From the NCBI RefSeq assembly GCF_031954525.1, contig NZ_CP134867.1, forward strand, positions 4,588,001-4,652,000: 64,000 bases of DNA, read 5' to 3'. Positions 34,631-42,727 of the stretch are shown piece after piece; position 1 is the first letter of the stretch; every line of letters starts with the position of its first letter. Under the pieces are notes generated by a model. It was not told where the DNA came from, searched no databases, and saw only the letters and a list, made by a program, of their open reading frames with translations. The DNA comes from Dyella sp. BiH032. Its GTDB lineage: Bacteria > Pseudomonadota > Gammaproteobacteria > Xanthomonadales > Rhodanobacteraceae. The position numbers were made by a program, and so were the translations under genes.

Positions 34631-35542
34631 CTAGGTCGCCTGCGAATCACCCCGTGCCTTCACGAAATCCACGAAGGCGCGCAAGGGCGCCGGCAGGTGC
34701 CGCCGCCCGGGGTAATAGAGAAACGGGCCGGAGAACGCCTGCCACCACGGCTCGAGCACCGGCTCCAGCGCGCCGCTGTCCAGGAATGGCTGCAGCATGT
34801 CTTCGTAGAGATGGATGACGCCAAGGCCCGCGACGGCCGCCTGGATCTTCAGATCGATCGCGCCGCCGGGCCGAGCGATCAGCGGGCCGGCGGGATCGAC
34901 GCACACCACCTCGCCTTCGCGTTCGAACTCCCACAGCGGCATCGCGCCGCTGGCGAAACGCCCGCGCAGGCAGGCGTGCTCCAGCAGATCGCGCGGATGC
35001 TCCGGCCGGCCGCGCGCATCGAGATACGTCGGCGCGGCGGCCGTGGCGAAACGCTGCACGCGCGGACCGATCGGAATCGCGACCATGTCCTGCTCCAGCC
35101 GCTCGTCGTAGCGGATACCGGCATCGCAACCTTCGGACAGCACGTCCACGAAGCTGTCCTCGACGATCACGTCCATACGGATGTCGGGGTACGCCTTCAT
35201 GAAGTCGATCAGGATCGGCGGCAGCACCGAGCGCGCGACGCCCGCGGGCACGTTGAGCCGGAGCGTCCCGGCGGGTCGGTCGCGGAAGCCATTGAGCACG
35301 TCCAGCGCGCCTTCCATCTCGGCGAGCGCCGGCGCCAGCCGCTCGATCAGGCGCGCCCCAGCTTCCGTCGTCGTCACGCTGCGCGTCGTGCGGTTGAGCA
35401 GGCGTATGCCGAGCTTCGTCTCCAGCCGCGTCACCGCGGCGCTCAGGCCGGAGGCGGAGACGCCGCCCACGCGGGCGGCGTCGCGGAAACCACCGGAGCG
35501 GACGACGGCAACGAACGCCATCAGATCGTTGACCTCGGCCAT
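34631..35542 (-). CDS. LysR family transcriptional regulator
   Basis: 303 residues. The winged helix-turn-helix is at 1-60 (GGFRDAARVGGVSASGLSAA, TRLETKLGIRLLNRTTRSV), followed by the effector-binding domain. It belongs to the CrgA/DhcR-like subgroup found next to oxidoreductases. It is divergent from an aldo/keto reductase gene with about 100 bases between the starts, and probably regulates it. Confidence 0.9.
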   Translation of the reverse strand: MAEVNDLMAFVAVVRSGGFRDAARVGGVSASGLSAAVTRLETKLGIRLLNRTTRSVTTTEAGARLIERLAPALAEMEGALDVLNGFRDRPAGTLRLNVPAGVARSVLPPILIDFMKAYPDIRMDVIVEDSFVDVLSEGCDAGIRYDERLEQDMVAIPIGPRVQRFATAAAPTYLDARGRPEHPRDLLEHACLRGRFASGAMPLWEFEREGEVVCVDPAGPLIARPGGAIDLKIQAAVAGLGVIHLYEDMLQPFLDSGALEPVLEPWWQAFSGPFLYYPGRRHLPAPLRAFVDFVKARGDSQAT

Positions 35543-35644
35543 TGTTCATTCCTTCGCACAACCCGTGCACATTGAGCTGGATTATCCAACAGCCGGGGCT
35601 TCCCCATAGTGAGCGCCATGACCGCTCACCACGAGGAACATTTC

Positions 35645-36508
35645 ATGTCGCCGCCTCCCTCCAGCTACCTCTTCGCCGGCCGCCCCGTGAACCGCATGGG
35701 CTACGGCGCCATGCAGCTCGCCGGCCCCCAGGTCTTCGGTCCGCCCAAGGACCGCGCTGCGGCCGTCGCCGTGCTGCGCGAGGCCGTGGCTGCCGGCGTC
35801 GACCACATCGATACCAGCGACTTCTACGGCCCCCACGTCACCAACCAGATCATCCGCGAGGCTCTGCACCCCTACCCGGACGACTTGCTGATCGTCACCA
35901 AGGTCGGCGCGTTCCGGGGCGATGACGCCTCCTGGCTGCCGGCGCAGGAGCCCGCGGATCTCGAACGCGCGGTGCACGACAACCTGCGCAACCTCGGCCT
36001 GGACGTGCTGGACGTGGTCAACCTGCGCGTGATGGGCGACATCCATGCCCCCTCGGAAGGCTCCATCGCCCGCCAGGTCGCCGTGCTGGCCGAGCTGCGG
36101 CAGCGTGGCCTGATCCGCCACATCGGCCTGAGCAATGCCACCTCCGCCCAGGTCGCCGAGGCGCAGGGCATCGTGCCGATCGTCTGCGTGCAGAACCACT
36201 ACAACCTCGTGCACCGCGCGGACGACGCGCTGGTGGACGAACTCGCCGCCAAGGGCGTTGCCTACGTACCGTTCTTCCCGCTCGGCGGCTTCACGCCCAT
36301 CCAGTCCGGCGAACTGGCCCGCATCGCCGGCACGCTCGGAGCCACGCCCTTGCAGGTCGCGCTGGCCTGGCTGCTGCATCGCTCGCCGAACATCCTGCTC
36401 ATTCCGGGCACGTCGTCGGTGGCGCACCTGCGCGAGAACCTCGAGGCGGCGAAGCTTCCGCTCTCCGCCTCAGTGATGGCGGAACTCGACGCGCTGGGCG
36501 CGCGCTGA
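35645..36508 (+). CDS. Aldo/keto reductase family oxidoreductase
   Basis: 287 residues from the ATG at 35645 (RBS GAGG). TIM-barrel aldo/keto reductase: catalytic Asp and Tyr in HIDTSDFYGP, catalytic Lys in LLIVTKVGAF, and the C-terminal NADPH site LLIPGTSSVAHLRENL. The usual catalytic His after the Lys is not seen; the equivalent strand reads DVVNLRVMGD, a variant found in a bacterial subgroup. It reduces aldehydes or ketones with NADPH. Likely controlled by the divergent LysR protein. Confidence 0.88.
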   Translation: MSPPPSSYLFAGRPVNRMGYGAMQLAGPQVFGPPKDRAAAVAVLREAVAAGVDHIDTSDFYGPHVTNQIIREALHPYPDDLLIVTKVGAFRGDDASWLPAQEPADLERAVHDNLRNLGLDVLDVVNLRVMGDIHAPSEGSIARQVAVLAELRQRGLIRHIGLSNATSAQVAEAQGIVPIVCVQNHYNLVHRADDALVDELAAKGVAYVPFFPLGGFTPIQSGELARIAGTLGATPLQVALAWLLHRSPNILLIPGTSSVAHLRENLEAAKLPLSASVMAELDALGAR

Positions 36509-36607
36509 CCGCCCGACGGAGCAGCGGCGCGGCCACGATGACGAACGGGCCGCGCCGGCCTTCCACGGCGCGGCTAGCATGACGCACCCTCCCGCGCCGG
36601 AGTGCCC

Positions 36608-38056
36608 ATGCCGCTCAAGGACGTCGCAAGAACTCACGCAAGCCGCATCGACCGGACGGCGCTGACGCACGCGCTCGTCGATGCCGTCGCCACTATGCTG
36701 GCAGCGATCGCCACGCTGCTGTGCACGCTGGCCCTCGCTCCCGGTGCCGGCCCGGCCATCCTCGCGGTCGTGCTGTGTATCTCGCTGTCGCGCAGCCAGC
36801 TCGATCGCGATCTGAAAGGGCGCCTGGAAGCCGCCCTGGTGCTGCCTGTCGTAGGCCTGGTCGCCCTCGCGGTCGGATGGCTGCTGCGGCACGCCCCATG
36901 GGCAGGCGCCACGGTCTTCGTCGCCGGCATGTCCGTGTCCATCTGGTTGCGCCGCTTCGGCGCGCCGGCGCGCCGCGCCGGCAGCCTGATCGCCCTGCCC
37001 TTCGTCGCGCTGCTCACCGTGCCGCACATCCAACCGACGGCCGGGGCGCAACTGCCGAGCTGGCTGGTGCCTATCGTGGTCGCCTGGCTGGCGCTTCTCT
37101 GGGTCGCGGTCTTCCATGGGCTTGCCGATCGACTGAGCGCACGCAGGAAGGTTGCGCACGCTGCGCCGGCGTTGGTTCCTGCGCCGGCGGACGGCACGCG
37201 GCTGCCGGCCAGCACGCGGATGGCCGTCCAGATGGCCGTGGCGCTGGCCGCTGCGTTCGTCGCAGGGTTTCTGGCCTTTCCGGAGCGCTGGGGCTGGGTC
37301 GTGCTGACCGCCTTCATCGTCAACAGCGGCAACCAGGGCCGCCTGGACGTCGTCTACAAGAGCGGCATGCGCGTGCTCGGCGCCGGCGCGGGAACGGCGC
37401 TGGCCCTGATCATTGGCACGCATGCGGCCGCCAGCCCCGGCGCAACGACGGCATGGATTCTCGCCTCGCTCTTCCTCGGCGTGTGGCTGCGCCCGTTCGG
37501 CTATGCGTGGTGGGCGCTGTTCGTGACGGTGGCGCTGGCACTGCTGCAAGGCTTCGCCGACGCTGCCCCAGCCGCACTGCTATGGCTGCGCATGGAGGAA
37601 ATCATGATCGGCGCGCTCATCGGCATCGCCGCCGCATGGCTCGTTCTGCCGGTGCGCTCCACGGACGTATTGCGGCGACGGTTAGCCGACGCGCTGGCCG
37701 TACTCAGCGAGGCCATGGATCCAACTGCGGAACACCGCCAGACCGTGGCATTCGACGTGGCGCTGGATCGGCTCGAACAGGTCGCCGCGCCATTCCGGGC
37801 CGTCCGACTGCTGAGCCGCCGGCGCCATGCCGAAGCCGCCGACTGGGCGGACGCGCTGCTCGACTGCCGCCGACCGGCCCGTGCGCTGGTCGACCTGGGC
37901 CAGGCGCCGGCCCAGGTACGCCGGGCGATCGGTGCCGCGCGACGCGCCCAGCGCGGACCGGATTCGCTGTTACCCGCGCTGCACGAGCTGCGCACCGTGC
38001 TGCGCAGCGCGGCTCAGCGCTCTACCGTTCCGTTGGCCGCCGACAACTCACCGTAG
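36608..38056 (+). CDS. FUSC-family inner-membrane transporter (aromatic acid exporter-like)
   Basis: 482 residues from the ATG at 36608; a GTG two codons earlier is possible. Two clusters of transmembrane helices (about 25-170 and 205-345) are separated by a short loop, and a cytoplasmic C-terminal helical domain begins around 350 (RRRLADALAVLSEAM). The repeat layout matches FUSC_2 proteins such as YccS/AaeB that export aromatic carboxylic acids. Substrate unknown. It converges with and overlaps the frameshifted gene at its 3' end (38014-38056). Confidence 0.82.
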   Translation: MPLKDVARTHASRIDRTALTHALVDAVATMLAAIATLLCTLALAPGAGPAILAVVLCISLSRSQLDRDLKGRLEAALVLPVVGLVALAVGWLLRHAPWAGATVFVAGMSVSIWLRRFGAPARRAGSLIALPFVALLTVPHIQPTAGAQLPSWLVPIVVAWLALLWVAVFHGLADRLSARRKVAHAAPALVPAPADGTRLPASTRMAVQMAVALAAAFVAGFLAFPERWGWVVLTAFIVNSGNQGRLDVVYKSGMRVLGAGAGTALALIIGTHAAASPGATTAWILASLFLGVWLRPFGYAWWALFVTVALALLQGFADAAPAALLWLRMEEIMIGALIGIAAAWLVLPVRSTDVLRRRLADALAVLSEAMDPTAEHRQTVAFDVALDRLEQVAAPFRAVRLLSRRRHAEAADWADALLDCRRPARALVDLGQAPAQVRRAIGAARRAQRGPDSLLPALHELRTVLRSAAQRSTVPLAADNSP

Positions 38057-38360
38057 CGGCGAAACAAGGTCGCCGTGCCCCAGATCGCCACCGCCATGCC
38101 AGCCACCGAGAGCGCCAGTCCGATCCAACTCGCGATCACCTGCGCGCTTTCGGGAAGGGTGAAGGACGAGACCATCGGCAGGCACCAGATGACCGTGCTG
38201 CTGATCAGCAGCACGGACGCCACCACCAGGCGCACAAAGCTGGCGTGTCGATAACGCCGATACGCGTCGGCTTGCAACGCAAGCAAAAACAATTGCGCGG
38301 GATCGTGAATCCCACAGCCAGCAACCCGATCAGCTGAAGCTGTTCCGCAAGCGACCCCAT
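38014..38360 (-). pseudogene. Small membrane protein gene with a single frameshift
   Basis: A good RBS (AGGAAAGGG) precedes ATG at 38360, and the first frame gives MGSLAEQLQLIGLLAVGFTI. Near 38296-38301 the coding pattern jumps to another frame that continues AQLFLLALQADAYRR, then two hydrophobic helices (VASVLLISSTVIWCLP, IGLALSVAGMAVAIWGTATL) to a stop at 38014. Restoring one base (a G in the CCCGCG run) would give an uninterrupted protein of about 115 residues. Either a recent inactivating deletion or a sequencing/assembly error. Family not recognised. Confidence 0.7.
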
Positions 38361-38407
38361 ACCCTTTCCTCCCTGCACGGCGGTGATGTCGACATCCGGC
38401 GAATCGT

Positions 38408-39331
38408 TCAGCCCGCATGCGCCAGCGCGAAATCGATCGCCGCGCACACCGCCGCCGCCTGCGCCGCATTGCACTGCTCGGGCGTGGCGCGCGGGCTGTC
38501 GGGATAGACCTCGGTGGTGGTGGTGTAGCGCGCCGACGTCACGCCCGCGCACAGGCCGAGCTGGCGCAGCGGGTAACGGATGACGCCCGGCGCCACCACC
38601 GGCGAGCCGATGATCTCGCCCTTGGCATCGGCCGGCGCGATGTGGGTGACCTTCGCCACGGCGTCGATCACGGCCTGCTGGAAGGCCGGCTGCGGGTTTT
38701 CCGTGTCGTCGACCAGATAGAAACCGTCCGGGATCTCGCCCGGCTCGAACGGCTTGCCGTCGCGCGCGGCCAAGGCCGGGCGGAACTCGCTCTCATCCGT
38801 ATCGGTGGTCTCGTGCAGGTCGATGTGCATCAGCACGCGGTCGCGGAACGGCGCCACCAGCCGCCACAGCGCGGCCGACTCCTGCGCCGGGCTGTTCTCG
38901 CGGAACGAACGGTTCGGGTCGATGGCATGCGGGTTCCAGCGATGGATGCGCTCGTACGCCCAGGGACTGATGCACGGCGCCACGACCAGGTTGACGCGCC
39001 CGTCGTAATCGGCCGCGTGCCGGTCGAGGAACTGCAATGCGCCGTGCACACCGCTGGTCTCGTAGCCATGCACGCCGCCGGTCACCAGCACGATGGGCAA
39101 GCCATCGCGCCACGCGCGGCTGCGCACCGCCAGCAGCGGATAGCTGTCGGGGGCATAGTCCAGCCGGCCGTATTCGGCAACGTCGAAGCGGGAGCGCAAG
39201 GCGTCGATCTTGGTCAGCACGTCGTACGCGTAACTGCGCTGCTTGCGTTGCCGGTCGAGCCACGCGGTCTTCTCCGCTTCACCCCATGGGGTTCCGGGGG
39301 TGCCGATCGGGTAGAAGGCTTCGGTCGTCAT
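38408..39331 (-). CDS. M14-family zinc carboxypeptidase-like protein
   Basis: 307 residues from the ATG at 39331. The zinc-site motif is GGVHGYETSG (His and Glu), and the third ligand is the His in MHIDLHETTD. NPHAIDPNRSF carries the Asn-Arg substrate-carboxylate site, and the C-terminal TTTTEVYPD may hold the catalytic Glu. There is no signal peptide, so it is cytoplasmic; relatives include aspartoacylase/succinylglutamate-desuccinylase-like and DUF2817-type peptidases. The exact substrate is unknown. Confidence 0.82.
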   Translation of the reverse strand: MTTEAFYPIGTPGTPWGEAEKTAWLDRQRKQRSYAYDVLTKIDALRSRFDVAEYGRLDYAPDSYPLLAVRSRAWRDGLPIVLVTGGVHGYETSGVHGALQFLDRHAADYDGRVNLVVAPCISPWAYERIHRWNPHAIDPNRSFRENSPAQESAALWRLVAPFRDRVLMHIDLHETTDTDESEFRPALAARDGKPFEPGEIPDGFYLVDDTENPQPAFQQAVIDAVAKVTHIAPADAKGEIIGSPVVAPGVIRYPLRQLGLCAGVTSARYTTTTEVYPDSPRATPEQCNAAQAAAVCAAIDFALAHAG

Positions 39332-39409
39332 GGCGTGGTTCGCTCGCAGGCATGGGGACAGGCGACGCACTTTAGCATCGCCCACGCAAGGCGCCGCCGA
39401 CGAGGACGG

Positions 39410-39775
39410 CTACCGATACCTGGCGAAGTCCACCTCTTCCTTCACGAACTGCCCGGTGCGCAGCAGGGCCCGCTCGATATCGGCGATCACCGCGGCATGG
39501 TTCTGCGTTGCCGTCACGAACAACCCCCAGGTGTCGTCGTCGATCTCGTACGCGCCGCCGGCGTACGTCCAATAGCTGAAAAAGCGCTGATGCAGCAGCG
39601 CAATAACGGGCCTGTCCATGCCTTCGGGATGGGGCTCCCGCCGGGCACCCAGCTCGTGGCGAAGGATGCCGGCCAGGTCGGGAAAGCCGTCGACGCGATG
39701 GTCGTCGGCGATCTCCACCAGCAGTTCCGAACCGTGGTACACGGGACGCACGTAGAACCGTATGGGCTTCGTCAC
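39410..39775 (-). CDS. Hypothetical protein
   Basis: 121 residues from the GTG at 39775, chosen because GGGGGAAGGA lies just upstream and the sequence VTKPIRFYVRPVYHGSEL begins a coherent protein. Mixed alpha/beta, no membrane segment, aromatic-rich middle (HQRFFSYWTYAGGAYEIDDD). No family recognised. It lies 47 bases after the methyltransferase gene on the same strand and is probably co-transcribed with it. Confidence 0.68.
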   Translation of the reverse strand: MTKPIRFYVRPVYHGSELLVEIADDHRVDGFPDLAGILRHELGARREPHPEGMDRPVIALLHQRFFSYWTYAGGAYEIDDDTWGLFVTATQNHAAVIADIERALLRTGQFVKEEVDFARYR

Positions 39776-39822
39776 TGTCCTTCCCCCGGGAAAAACATCC
39801 TGTTGGCCATGCGGCCCTTCTC

Positions 39823-40665
39823 TCAGCGCCGCACCGCCAACACGCCATCCAGCGCCAGCTGCGCCTTGAAGCCCGCCTTCTCCAACCGCTTCGCGACTTC
39901 GCGCGGCACGTCCCGGTCGCTGGTCAGCTTGTTGGGGCTGCCGGTGTAATGGAACATCCGGCCGCCGCGGCGGATGACGCGCGCGAGCTGATCGTAGAAC
40001 GCCTGCGCATAAAGTTCGCCGGCAATGCCGAAGCGAGGCGGGTCGTGCAGCACCGCATCCACCGACGCCGCGGGCAGCGCGGCGATGGCCTGCGATACGT
40101 CGGCATGCGTCAACTGCAGGCGGCCGCCGGCCGCCGGCGCTTCCGGGTCCGGCGACCACGGATTGAGCGTGCGCAGCCACAATACGTCGGCGTTCTTCTC
40201 GAACGACAGGAGGCGCATCACGCCGGCATCCAGGCAGCAGCCCGCGAAATAGCCCAGCCCGCCGCAGGTATCGAGCACCACCTTGCCGCGCGGCTCCACC
40301 AGCGCCACCTTCTGCCGCGCATCGTCGACGGGCGATGCCTTCGAGGTAGGCAGCATCTTGATGCCATCGATCTCGAACGTAGGCGCACCCCATTCGGTCG
40401 GCACCAGCTTGATCAGCGAGCCGGAGAACCGCGACACCGGCGCGAATTCGTCGCCATCCCAGTAATAGATGGTGCGCTCCTTCACCTTGCCGGGATACGG
40501 ATAATGCACCCCCTTCCACGCCCAGGCATCGGCCTGCAGCGCAGCCGTGCCGCGCGAGCGTTCCAGGTCCAGCGAACCCGTCCACGTATCCGCGCCGGCA
40601 CCGCGCGCGGCCAACAGCGACTCGGCGGCGGGCAAGGTGAGCAAGGGGCCGGAATAATGCGGCAC
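39823..40665 (-). CDS. Class I SAM-dependent methyltransferase-like protein
   Basis: 280 residues from the GTG at 40665 (GGAGAAG upstream). The first 130 residues form an uncharacterised N-terminal part (HYSGPLLTLPAAESLLAARG). The SAM-binding loop is VVLDTCGGLGYFAGCCLDAG, and the catalytic-type motif HDPPRFG resembles the N/DPPF/Y of amino-methyltransferases and RlmI/TrmB-like enzymes. A nucleic acid or protein amine is a likely target, but nothing is proven. A longer frame to 40818 is possible. Confidence 0.75.
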   Translation of the reverse strand: MPHYSGPLLTLPAAESLLAARGAGADTWTGSLDLERSRGTAALQADAWAWKGVHYPYPGKVKERTIYYWDGDEFAPVSRFSGSLIKLVPTEWGAPTFEIDGIKMLPTSKASPVDDARQKVALVEPRGKVVLDTCGGLGYFAGCCLDAGVMRLLSFEKNADVLWLRTLNPWSPDPEAPAAGGRLQLTHADVSQAIAALPAASVDAVLHDPPRFGIAGELYAQAFYDQLARVIRRGGRMFHYTGSPNKLTSDRDVPREVAKRLEKAGFKAQLALDGVLAVRR

Positions 40666-40747
40666 GTCGGCGTCTTCTCCAGGGTGGGAGGCGAAGATTA
40701 CCGGACTTGCGTGGTGTGATCCCGTATCTGCCAGGTCATGCCGCTGG

Positions 40748-41203
40748 TCAAGACGCCCGTCCGAAAACCTTTCGATAGATGCGCGGGGTCCCGGTGAGCA
40801 TATGCCTGACGCGATCATCGGAAAGGCTACGCCAAGTCCAGGCGATCTCCAGCGGCGGTTGTTCGCCCATGGAGATCAACGCCTTCGCTGCCCCTGCCCT
40901 GACACTGCCTTGGCCGATCGCCACGGCGAAATGGCCATCGGTGTCCTGGCAAAGCCAGTTGGCATCGATGGCATAGACCACGCCGTAACGATCGGTTGCC
41001 GCATGGGTGCGCCATCGGTGCACCACGCGAAGCTCAGTCGTGGGTATTTCCTTGCCGTGGACCATGGCGCGCTGAGTCGTGAACGAGGCCCGCAACAGCT
41101 TCGCTCCAGTCCTGCCACCGAACCCGGACAGGTAATAGACGCCCAGAGGCAGTGCCAATACGAACACTGCAACGCAGAGTACGACTTCGACCGAAGCACC
41201 CAC
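40748..41203 (-). CDS. Hypothetical membrane-anchored protein
   Basis: 151 residues. One N-terminal transmembrane helix (VEVVLCVAVFVLALPLGVYYL) is followed by a soluble alpha/beta domain with a Trp-rich end (LEIAWTWRSLSDDRVRHML). No family recognised. It starts 27 bases after the neighbouring small gene on the same strand and may share its transcript. Confidence 0.65.
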   Translation of the reverse strand: MGASVEVVLCVAVFVLALPLGVYYLSGFGGRTGAKLLRASFTTQRAMVHGKEIPTTELRVVHRWRTHAATDRYGVVYAIDANWLCQDTDGHFAVAIGQGSVRAGAAKALISMGEQPPLEIAWTWRSLSDDRVRHMLTGTPRIYRKVFGRAS

Positions 41204-41230
41204 CTGCCGCTCCTACTTACGCGAAACGAG

Positions 41231-41611
41231 CTACCAGATCTCGATCGTCGGATGGAACGCGCCATCCGCATCCGGTTTCCAGGCCTTGATCACGATCCGG
41301 GCGGGCACGAAGCTGTTGCCCTTGTATTCCGGTGCGGCCGCGTACTGGGTCACCTGCCCTTCCTGGATCAGCTTCAGGATCGTCCCGTCGGCCATGGCCT
41401 TGGCCTGGCCCACGCCCACGGGAACGTAAGTGATATTCGCCAGCACGTCTTCGCCGCCGAATTCCAGCGGGAACAGGTGGATCTTCTCCAGCTGGCCCTG
41501 CCCGACCAGGGCCTCGGCTTTCTCGCGGGAATCGACGTGCGAGAAATCGGCGGCGCGTGCGGGCGGCTCTCCGCCGGCCTTGCCTTTCGTACCAAACCAT
41601 TTCCCGAACAT
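41231..41611 (-). CDS. Conserved hypothetical protein
   Basis: 126 residues from the ATG at 41611 (MFGKWFGTKGKAGG). A short basic N-terminus is followed by a mostly beta-strand domain (KIHLFPLEFGGEDVLANITYV, FVPARIVIKAWKPD). No signal peptide. No domain recognised; it is possibly of the small uncharacterised family found next to toxin-like genes, but nothing supports that here. Confidence 0.65.
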   Translation of the reverse strand: MFGKWFGTKGKAGGEPPARAADFSHVDSREKAEALVGQGQLEKIHLFPLEFGGEDVLANITYVPVGVGQAKAMADGTILKLIQEGQVTQYAAAPEYKGNSFVPARIVIKAWKPDADGAFHPTIEIW

Positions 41612-41715
41612 GTGGCCTCCCGGATGATGCCCGCGCGGGCTGGTACCCGTTCCCATCGAATCCGTGCCGGGGCAACAGCGCCGCGCCCGGCACGAAGCAC
41701 GTTCCGCCGCAGCGG

Positions 41716-42306
41716 TCAGTGGATGTTGAAACGGTACTCCAAGGTCGCCGAGGCCATGTACGGGCTGTTGGTGCCGTCGATGATGCGCTTGGCCTTGGCG
41801 CGATAGTGATCGATGTTCAGACCCAGGCTGAGGTTGGGGCTGAAGTCGTAGCCGATGCCCGCGCCTACGTACAGGTTGGTGTCGGTGTTCGAATCCTCGC
41901 CAGTGAGATAGCCGCCGGCGGTGAGCTTGGTCTTGGAGAAGAACGCGCCCAGGCGCGCGCTGGCGTGCCAGTTGCCGCCGAACGTCCAGCGGCCGTTGGC
42001 ACCCAGCGTCCAGCCCGAGACGTTGAGGTCGAGCTTGTACGGCTGGCCGTTGTAGAAGGCCTTGACCTGCGGCTTGCCCAGGTCGACGTAGCCGGCCTCG
42101 ATACCCCAGGTGTCCTGCCAGCGATAGCCGAGGTTGAGGCCGTAGCCCCAGCTGTTCTTGTCGGTGAGGCCGGACACGTTGGAGTGCGTCACGCCCGCGC
42201 TGACGTTGACGAACATGTGGTCGGGGTCCGCGTTGCCGGCATGGGCGGCGAACGAAGCGGCGGCCAGGGCGACGCCCAGCGAGGCGGTCAGAAACAAGTG
42301 ACGCAT
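41716..42306 (-). CDS. Outer-membrane beta-barrel protein (OmpW/OmpA-barrel-like)
   Basis: 196 residues. A signal peptide (ASLGVALAAASFAAHAG) is followed by an eight-strand-sized barrel with alternating aromatic strands (SWGYGLNLGYRWQDTWGIEA, NLYVGAGIGYDFSPNLSLG) ending MASATLEYRFNIH. The pattern fits the small OmpA-barrel/OmpW group. Function unknown: a passive channel or structural protein. Its leader region contains an 18-base tandem repeat. Confidence 0.85.
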   Translation of the reverse strand: MRHLFLTASLGVALAAASFAAHAGNADPDHMFVNVSAGVTHSNVSGLTDKNSWGYGLNLGYRWQDTWGIEAGYVDLGKPQVKAFYNGQPYKLDLNVSGWTLGANGRWTFGGNWHASARLGAFFSKTKLTAGGYLTGEDSNTDTNLYVGAGIGYDFSPNLSLGLNIDHYRAKAKRIIDGTNSPYMASATLEYRFNIH

Positions 42307-42326
42307 GAGTACCTATCCCTAGTGAC

Positions 42327-42373
42327 GTTGAAATGCGTGGTGAGGTTGAAGTGCGTGGTGAGGTTGAAGTGCG
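42327..42373. repeat. 18-bp tandem repeat, about 2.6 copies
   Basis: Unit GTTGAAGTGCGTGGTGAG at 42345-42362 is preceded by a copy with one change (42327-42344) and followed by an 11-base partial copy. It begins 21 bases upstream of the outer-membrane protein start, so copy number could affect its expression. Confidence 0.85.
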
Positions 42374-42596
42374 CCCGCGGCGCGAGTGAAATCCCTCGGC
42401 AGGCCGCGGCGACCAAGGCGCGCACAGCTCGGCGCACCGGTTTCCGCAGCGGCGGACGGTGTCCTGGCGACCTGACGATATGGAACAGCCATCCCTCTGG
42501 CCGAAAGCGCATCCCTGCCCCCTGACTTGACCGGCAGCTTGCCGATCCGGCGCAAGACATTAGCAGCAAGCAGGCAGAGGCGCGAGTGAGCGCAGC

Positions 42597-42653
42597 CAAC
42601 CTCTCCCGACCGCCCGCCCCTCTTTCCGCCGGGGAAAGGGCTGGGATGAGGGG
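42597..42653. repeat. Possible dispersed intergenic hairpin element
   Basis: Nested inverted repeats CCCCTC/GAGGGG (42617-42622, 42648-42653) and CTTTCC/GGAAAG (42622-42627, 42633-42638). C-rich elements with CTCTCCC and GGGGAAAGGG are common between genes in related genomes; this is from memory and only one copy is in this window. Confidence 0.4.
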
Positions 42654-42727
42654 ACCTACGGAGCGCAGAAGCAGAAACCCCAAAACATGCCTCGCACCGC
42701 CGCGCTCACCTCACGAATCCCGCTCGC

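Larger units (their letters stand above)
42307..42727. other. Intergenic region with tandem repeat and hairpin element
   Basis: 421 bases between the barrel-protein start and the end of the lanthipeptide operon. It holds an 18-base tandem repeat (42327-42373) and a nested hairpin element (42597-42653). No gene is supported. Confidence 0.55.
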
